Assembly (NCBI GenBank): GCA_016213595.1 | Contig: JACRAA010000480.1 | Span: forward strand, 1-9,286 | Length of the DNA: 9,286 bases | Source of the DNA: Actinomycetota bacterium | GTDB taxonomy: Bacteria > Actinomycetota > Actinomycetes > Propionibacteriales > Propionibacteriaceae | Reading direction: 5' to 3' | Notes under the pieces: model-generated | Told to the model about the DNA's origin: nothing | Databases searched by the model: none | What the model saw: only the letters and a program-made list of their open reading frames with translations | Shown: in pieces, positions 5,650 through 9,286 of the stretch | How positions within the stretch are numbered: the stretch's first letter is position 1 | Layout of the letters: each line of letters starts with the position of its first letter | Made by a program: the position numbers and the translations under genes

Positions 5650-6565
5650 GATCGCAAACCAGCCGGCCGAACCTCAGGTGGCCACCACCACCGCGACCGA
5701 GCCGACGAGGCCCGCCGCCCATCGGGCGAAGAGGACGTACAACCCGGTCACCTCGACCATCAAGCACATCGTCCTCATCGCGGCCTCCCTGCTCATGATC
5801 TATCCGCTCCTGTGGATGCTCGTGAGCTCGTTCCGCCCGACCGACGAGATCTTCCGAGACACGGGCCTGCTCCCAGCGAACGCGACCCTCGACAACTACA
5901 CGTTCGGGTGGACCGCGCTCGACCAGCCGTTCGGCTTCTACCTGCTGAACTCGGCGATCGTGGTTGTCGGCTGCATCCTGGGCAACGTCGTCTCATGCTC
6001 CCTGGCGGCCTATGCGTTCGCGCGGCTCAAGTTCAGCGGGCGCACCGTCATGTTCGCGATCATGCTGCTGACGATCATGATCCCTTACCACGTGGTTCTC
6101 GTCCCGCAGTACATCCTGTTCCAGAACTTCGGCTGGGTGAACACGTTCCTGCCCCTCATCGTGCCGAAGCTGCTGGCCACGGACTCGTTCTTCGTGTTCC
6201 TCATGGTGCAGTTCATCCGGGGCCTCCCGCGTGAGCTCGACGAGGCGGCACGGATCGACGGCTGCGGTCACTTCAGCACGTTCTTCAGGATCATCCTGCC
6301 GCTCATGGTCCCGGCCGTCGCGACGACGACGATCTTCACGTTCATCTGGATGTGGAACGACTTCCTGTCGTCGCTGATCTACCTCATCGACCCGAAGATG
6401 TACACGGTGCCGCTGGCACTGCGCGCATTCCTCGACTCGACAGGGCAGTCCAACTGGGGCGCGATGTTCGCCATGAGCGTCGTCTCCCTCATCCCCGTCT
6501 TCCTCGCCTTCCTGTTCGGCCAGCGGTTCCTCATCCGGGGCATCGCGACGACGGGCATCAAGTGA
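5642..6565 (+). CDS. Carbohydrate ABC transporter permease, MalG/UgpE-type
   Basis: This is the second membrane subunit of the CUT1 importer, expected to form a heterodimer with the upstream permease. It has 307 residues: a hydrophilic, Thr/Ala/Pro-rich N-terminal tail of about 40 residues, then six hydrophobic segments near 43-64, 100-125, 135-158, 168-192, 214-236 and 274-294. Family marks are YPLLWMLVSSFRP in helix 1, AYAFARLKFSG (123-133), IPYHVVLVPQYILF (147-160), and the EAA loop LDEAARIDGCGHFSTFF (199-215) with ILPLMVP. It ends in IRGIATTGIK, the normal MalG-type C-terminus. The ATG at 5642 lies inside the end of the preceding gene (ATGACTGA, 8-nt overlap) with no Shine-Dalgarno, which indicates translational coupling. 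No ATPase gene is present; actinobacterial CUT1 systems often share one MsiK-type ATPase encoded elsewhere. Confidence 0.93.
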   Translation: MTEIANQPAEPQVATTTATEPTRPAAHRAKRTYNPVTSTIKHIVLIAASLLMIYPLLWMLVSSFRPTDEIFRDTGLLPANATLDNYTFGWTALDQPFGFYLLNSAIVVVGCILGNVVSCSLAAYAFARLKFSGRTVMFAIMLLTIMIPYHVVLVPQYILFQNFGWVNTFLPLIVPKLLATDSFFVFLMVQFIRGLPRELDEAARIDGCGHFSTFFRIILPLMVPAVATTTIFTFIWMWNDFLSSLIYLIDPKMYTVPLALRAFLDSTGQSNWGAMFAMSVVSLIPVFLAFLFGQRFLIRGIATTGIK

Positions 6566-6586
6566 GCTTGCCGGGCTGAGGACCCA

Positions 6587-6621
6587 CACCCGCTCGGGTG
6601 CGCATACGTCGTGCCCGGGCA
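6587..6621 (+). other. Two palindromes in the intercistronic gap
   Basis: The 84-nt gap between the second permease and the oxidoreductase holds CACCCG-CT-CGGGTG (6587-6600) and TGCCCGGGCA (6612-6621). Both can form small GC-rich hairpins in the mRNA. No T-run follows. They may mark a processing or stabilising point that separates transporter from enzyme expression, or a partial terminator. No promoter with a good -10 is visible after them. Confidence 0.3.
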
Positions 6622-6637
6622 TCTTGACCGACACTTC

Positions 6638-6644
6638 GGAAGGA
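6638..6644 (+). promoter_or_regulatory. Ribosome binding site deciding the oxidoreductase start
   Basis: GGAAGGA lies five bases before GTG at 6650 and is one of the best Shine-Dalgarno sites in the operon. It rules against the in-frame GTG at 6611, which would add 13 residues ahead of the Rossmann fold. Confidence 0.75.
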
Positions 6645-6649
6645 ATCAC

Positions 6650-7978
6650 GTGACAACCCGCTATGCCGTCATCGGAACCGGCCATCGCTGCCAGATGTAC
6701 TTCGACGCGATCGGAGGTGACCACTCCGACGTCGCCACCCTCGTGGCGATGGTGGACGTCAACCCCGGACGCATCCAGGTGCACTCCCAGCACATGGCGA
6801 CCGAGTACGGCTACGACCTGTCGTCCATCGTCACGGGTGGACCGGACGAGCTCGAGGACATCCTCAAGCGGTCCGGCGCCGAGAGGGCCATCATCACGAC
6901 GCCCGACTACAAGCACGCGGAGATGATCGTGCGCTGCCTGGACGCCGGCGTCGACGTGGTGTGCGAGAAGCCGCTGACGATCAACGCGGACATGGCGCAC
7001 GACATCGAGGAGGCCGTGAAGCGGACCGGACGCAGCGTGGTCGTGACGTTCAACTACCGGTACTCGCCGCGCAACTCCGAGCTCAAGCGGGTCATCTCCT
7101 CCGGCGAGATCGGCGACGTGCTGTCGATCACGTTCGAGTGGGTCCTGGACACCGCCCACGGCGCGGACTACTTCCGTCGCTGGCATCGGGAGAAGGACAA
7201 GTCCGGCGGCCTGCTGATCCACAAGTCGAGCCACCACTTCGACCTCGTCAACTGGTGGCTCGCCGACGCCCCGACCCGGGTCTTCGCGTCGGGCGGCACC
7301 CGGTTCTACGGCGCCGAGAACGCGGACCGTCGCGGCCTGCCGCCGCGCCCGAAGCGGGGCACGCACGACGGCGAGCACACGCCCTTCGAGCTCGACCTCC
7401 GCACGGACCCCCGGCTCAAGGAGCTCTACCTCGACCAGGAGCAGTACGACGGCTACCTCCGTGACAAGGACGTCTTCGACACGGGCATCAGCACCGAGGA
7501 CAACCTGGCCGTGATCGCCGACTACCGAAGCGGCGCCACACTCTCGTACGCGCTCAACGCCCACTCCCCCTGGGAGGGCTACCGCGTCGCGGTGAACGGT
7601 ACGAAGGGGCGCGCGGAGCTCGATGTCGTCGAGCGGGTCGCTGTCCTCGTCGACAACGGGACGCCGATCGTGGACCCATCCTTCGTGGCCGACCACAGCG
7701 AGGGCGGCGAGCGTGTCCGCAGCGACCGGCTCCTCGTCCAGAAGCACTGGGAGGTGGCCAAGGAGATCCCGATCCCCGAGGGCGACGGCGGCCACGGCGG
7801 CGGCGACCAGCTGCTCCTGAGGGACGTCTTCGTCGGCCCGAGCAACGACCCGCTGGGTCGTCCGTCCGACTGGGTCGACGGCATGCGGGCCATCGCCGTG
7901 GGCATCTGCGGCAACGTCTCGCTGGCCGAAGGCCGCGCGGTGACCCCGGCGGAGCTCGCCCTTCCTCTCGACCGCTGA
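6650..7978 (+). CDS. Gfo/Idh/MocA family oxidoreductase
   Basis: This 442-residue cytoplasmic enzyme is predicted to bind NAD(P) and to oxidise, reduce or epimerise a sugar or derivative delivered by the upstream importer. The N-terminal Rossmann domain opens with YAVIGTGHRCQMY (5-17, GxG at 9-11). The EKPLT motif of the family is at 106-110. The C-terminal domain begins near residue 125 and carries SGGLLIHKSSHHFDLVNWW (185-203), where the His residues sit at the usual catalytic His position. A 65-residue insert-like stretch (about 219-283) is rich in charged residues. Near the C-terminus, GDGGHGGGDQLLL (378-390) resembles the HGG-D element of the GH109-like branch, whose members cleave glycosides by a redox mechanism, so glycosidase activity is possible. 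I cannot assign a substrate. Length exceeds the usual 330-390 residues of simple dehydrogenases in the family. The gene is followed after 14 nt by a hydrolase gene. Confidence 0.9.
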   Translation: MTTRYAVIGTGHRCQMYFDAIGGDHSDVATLVAMVDVNPGRIQVHSQHMATEYGYDLSSIVTGGPDELEDILKRSGAERAIITTPDYKHAEMIVRCLDAGVDVVCEKPLTINADMAHDIEEAVKRTGRSVVVTFNYRYSPRNSELKRVISSGEIGDVLSITFEWVLDTAHGADYFRRWHREKDKSGGLLIHKSSHHFDLVNWWLADAPTRVFASGGTRFYGAENADRRGLPPRPKRGTHDGEHTPFELDLRTDPRLKELYLDQEQYDGYLRDKDVFDTGISTEDNLAVIADYRSGATLSYALNAHSPWEGYRVAVNGTKGRAELDVVERVAVLVDNGTPIVDPSFVADHSEGGERVRSDRLLVQKHWEVAKEIPIPEGDGGHGGGDQLLLRDVFVGPSNDPLGRPSDWVDGMRAIAVGICGNVSLAEGRAVTPAELALPLDR

Positions 7979-7992
7979 ACGGCCCCTGGACC

Positions 7993-9045
7993 GTGAACAA
8001 CGACGGTTACGACGACTGGTACGACTATGTCGCCGCGCGTCCCCGCCTGACGGGTGACGACTGGACGACGCTCGTCTCCGAGGCGTTGGGTGTCCCGCAG
8101 CCTGCGGCCGCACCCGCGCCCCGGGTCGTCGGTGTCAAGACGACGGACGGGATCCGGACGACGGAGCTGGCCTGGAGCGTCGGCTACGGGCCGGAGCAGC
8201 ACGCGTGGTTCCTGCACCCGGACGACGAGGACCCCTCGACGCTGCCGGGTGTGCTCGACCTCCCCTGCCATGCCGGCATCAAGTCGATCGGCGCCGTGCG
8301 GCTGCTGGCGGATCCGGCCGCCCGGTCGTACCAGGAGCTGTACGAGGACGGCGTCGCCTTCGCGCCCATGCTGGCAGCCCGCGGCGTGGCAGTACTCGCC
8401 CCGGACGCCTTCTCGTGGGGGTCGCGTCGCTTCGACCTCAGCCACCCCGAAGGACAGCTGGAGGGCCTCGCGGAGCTGCTCGAACGGGCCGGGGTGCCGG
8501 AAGGTGAGCGGTACGACCGGTTGGCGGGTCTCCACGAGCACCTGGTCGCCAAGCGAGCGGGGGCCATCGGGACGTCGTATGCGGGCATGATCGCCCACGA
8601 CGACCTGACCAGTCTCGCCGTCCTGCGGTCACTGACCGCTGGCCCTGTCGGCGTGACCGGCTTCTCCGGCGGCGGTGGACGTGCTGCGACGCTGTCGGCG
8701 CTGGACGGTGACATCGCGAAGGTCTCGATCGTCGCGATGATGGCGACGAACGAGTCGCTCATCCCCGACCACCTCGACTGCCACTCGTGGCTGCTCAACA
8801 CACCGTGGCGCCACCAGGTCGTGGACGTGCCGGAGATCGCCGCCAACAGGCGAACGCACGACCTGCACGTCGTCTACTGCGAGCAGGACTCGCTGTTCCC
8901 GATGGCCGGCATGAAGGCGGCCGACGCCCGGCTCGCGGAGCTGTACGCGGAGGAGCCCGCGACGTACGAGGGAGTCTTCGTCCCGGGCCCGCACGGCGTG
9001 TCGCGGGCGACGCACGAACGGGTGGCGGACTTCCTGACCCGCTGA
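7993..9045 (+). CDS. Alpha/beta-hydrolase (esterase-like)
   Basis: This 350-residue protein, without a signal peptide, is predicted to be a cytoplasmic ester hydrolase of the alpha/beta-hydrolase fold, in the loose dienelactone-hydrolase/acetyl-xylan-esterase group. The nucleophile elbow is GFSGGG with S225. The acid is probably D299 in HVVYCEQDSLFP, and the base is probably H334 in VPGPHGV, giving a plausible complete triad. LPGVLDLPCHAGIKSIG (84-100) sits where the oxyanion-hole strand and loop are expected, and GVAVLAPDAFSWGSRR (131-146) is the next core strand. The first 45 residues, with DDWYDYVAARP and LVSEALG, form an N-terminal helical part of unknown role. GTG at 7993 is 14 nt after the oxidoreductase stop and lacks a clear Shine-Dalgarno, so translation probably depends on the gene before it. 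Context suggests removal of an ester group, such as acetyl, from the imported compound, but that is an inference. Confidence 0.85.
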   Translation: MNNDGYDDWYDYVAARPRLTGDDWTTLVSEALGVPQPAAAPAPRVVGVKTTDGIRTTELAWSVGYGPEQHAWFLHPDDEDPSTLPGVLDLPCHAGIKSIGAVRLLADPAARSYQELYEDGVAFAPMLAARGVAVLAPDAFSWGSRRFDLSHPEGQLEGLAELLERAGVPEGERYDRLAGLHEHLVAKRAGAIGTSYAGMIAHDDLTSLAVLRSLTAGPVGVTGFSGGGGRAATLSALDGDIAKVSIVAMMATNESLIPDHLDCHSWLLNTPWRHQVVDVPEIAANRRTHDLHVVYCEQDSLFPMAGMKAADARLAELYAEEPATYEGVFVPGPHGVSRATHERVADFLTR

Positions 9046-9068
9046 CCCCGCCTCAGCTGGCTGCCGGC

Positions 9069-9091
9069 GGCGTCAAGGTCGCCTTGGCGCC
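9069..9091 (+). terminator. Strong hairpin ending the sugar operon
   Basis: GGCGTCAAGG-TCG-CCTTGGCGCC folds into a 10-bp stem (nine Watson-Crick pairs and one T-G) with a 3-nt loop, beginning 24 nt after the hydrolase stop. No T-run follows, as is common for actinobacterial terminators. It is the most stable hairpin I found in the intergenic DNA and a likely operon end. Confidence 0.6.
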
Positions 9092-9111
9092 CTGCTCGCC
9101 TAAACAGCGCC

Positions 9112-9178
9112 GTACCCAGTCCGCGAGAGCACCTGTACCCGTCCGCGAGAGCACCTGTACCCGTCCGCGAGAGGACCT
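9112..9178 (+). repeat. Tandem array A: three 22-23-bp units
   Basis: Three direct units run head to tail at 9112-9134, 9135-9156 and 9157-9178. Each begins with GTACCC and ends in ACCT. The shared 18-bp core is TGTACCCGTCCGCGAGAG, including the preceding T. Unit 1 has one extra base (CCCAGTCC for CCCGTCC); unit 3 has GAGAGGACCT for GAGAGCACCT. There are no unique spacers, so this is not a CRISPR array. The array begins 20 nt after the operon hairpin and contains no credible gene. Confidence 0.9.
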
Positions 9179-9199
9179 GTGGGCGGCGAGTTCGTAGGG

Positions 9200-9286
9200 A
9201 GCCTCTCGGGAACGCATACAAGGTCTCTCGGGAACGTGTACAAGGTCTCTCGGGAACGTGTACAAGGTCTCTCGGGAACGTGTACA
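9200..9286 (-). repeat. Tandem array B: four units, inverted relative to array A
   Basis: One diverged unit (9200-9220) is followed by three identical 22-bp units (9221-9242, 9243-9264, 9265-9286). The last copy ends exactly at the window edge. Read on the minus strand, the core is TGTACACGTTCCCGAGAG, which matches the array A core TGTACCCGTCCGCGAGAG at 15 of 18 positions. The two arrays are therefore the same repeat family placed face to face around a 21-bp spacer (9179-9199). The diverged copy borders the centre, and the identical copies lie outward, as expected if recent copies are added by slippage or unequal exchange. The array probably continues beyond the window. Confidence 0.9.

Noticed and set aside
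5993..8113. 706-residue open frame on the minus strand opposite permease 2 and the oxidoreductase
   Set aside because: It has low-complexity Val/Arg/Asp/Glu composition, no recognisable fold and no start context. It is a shadow of the plus-strand genes.
9053..9265. 70-residue minus-strand open frame through the repeat arrays
   Set aside because: It reads through both repeat arrays and the operon hairpin. Because 22 is not a multiple of three, the repeats give changing peptide text, so it is not a repeat protein.
9112..9286. CRISPR array
   Set aside because: Units are contiguous with no unique spacers, they switch orientation in the middle, and no cas gene is present.
9200..9286. Repeated ECF-sigma promoter elements (GGGAAC in each copy of array B)
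   Set aside because: GGGAAC resembles a -35 of SigE/SigH-type sigma factors, but no matching GTT/GTC -10 element falls 16-17 bp downstream in the units.

Overview
The window is GC-rich, with strong G/C third-position bias and many GTG starts. Several proteins have clear actinobacterial family features, notably a mycobacterial Rv2361c-type prenyl transferase, 14-helix drug exporter motifs, and a CUT1 sugar importer without its own ATPase. It looks like chromosomal DNA of a high-GC actinobacterium, probably a Micrococcales/Cellulomonadaceae-like soil or plant-matter degrader. The genus is an inference.

Layout. (1) 1-1913, minus strand: a Tat-type lipoprotein of the soluble PQQ glucose/sorbosone dehydrogenase family, followed 33 nt later by recO (DNA repair). 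(2) 1914-2045: a 132-bp divergent gap holding an inverted repeat. (3) 2046-4316, plus strand: a DHA2-type MFS exporter, then uppS (long-chain cis-prenyl diphosphate synthase) after a 24-nt gap that contains a possible leaderless promoter. (4) 4317-4728: a regulatory region with two LacI-family-like operators, two sigma-70-like promoters with 17-bp spacers, and a 47-codon ORF whose stop overlaps the next start. (5) 4729-9045, plus strand: a carbohydrate operon of two CUT1 permeases overlapping by 8 nt, a Gfo/Idh/MocA oxidoreductase and an alpha/beta-hydrolase. A strong 10-bp hairpin follows as a likely terminator. (6) 9112-9286: two facing tandem arrays of one 22-bp motif, at least seven copies, running to the window edge.

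How the genes fit together. The operon reads as uptake of an oligosaccharide or glycoside under a LacI-type regulator. Oxidative or epimerising attack by the Gfo/Idh enzyme and ester cleavage by the hydrolase would follow inside the cell. No solute-binding protein, ATPase or regulator gene lies in the window, so those parts must be encoded elsewhere. recO and uppS are adjacent and co-oriented in mycobacteria (Rv2362c-Rv2361c). Here they point away from each other with two unrelated genes between them, which suggests a local inversion or insertion.

Most unusual features: the face-to-face 22-bp repeat arrays at the right end, the importer operon lacking a binding protein behind a long operator-rich leader, and the Gfo/Idh-hydrolase pair whose substrate cannot be named from sequence.
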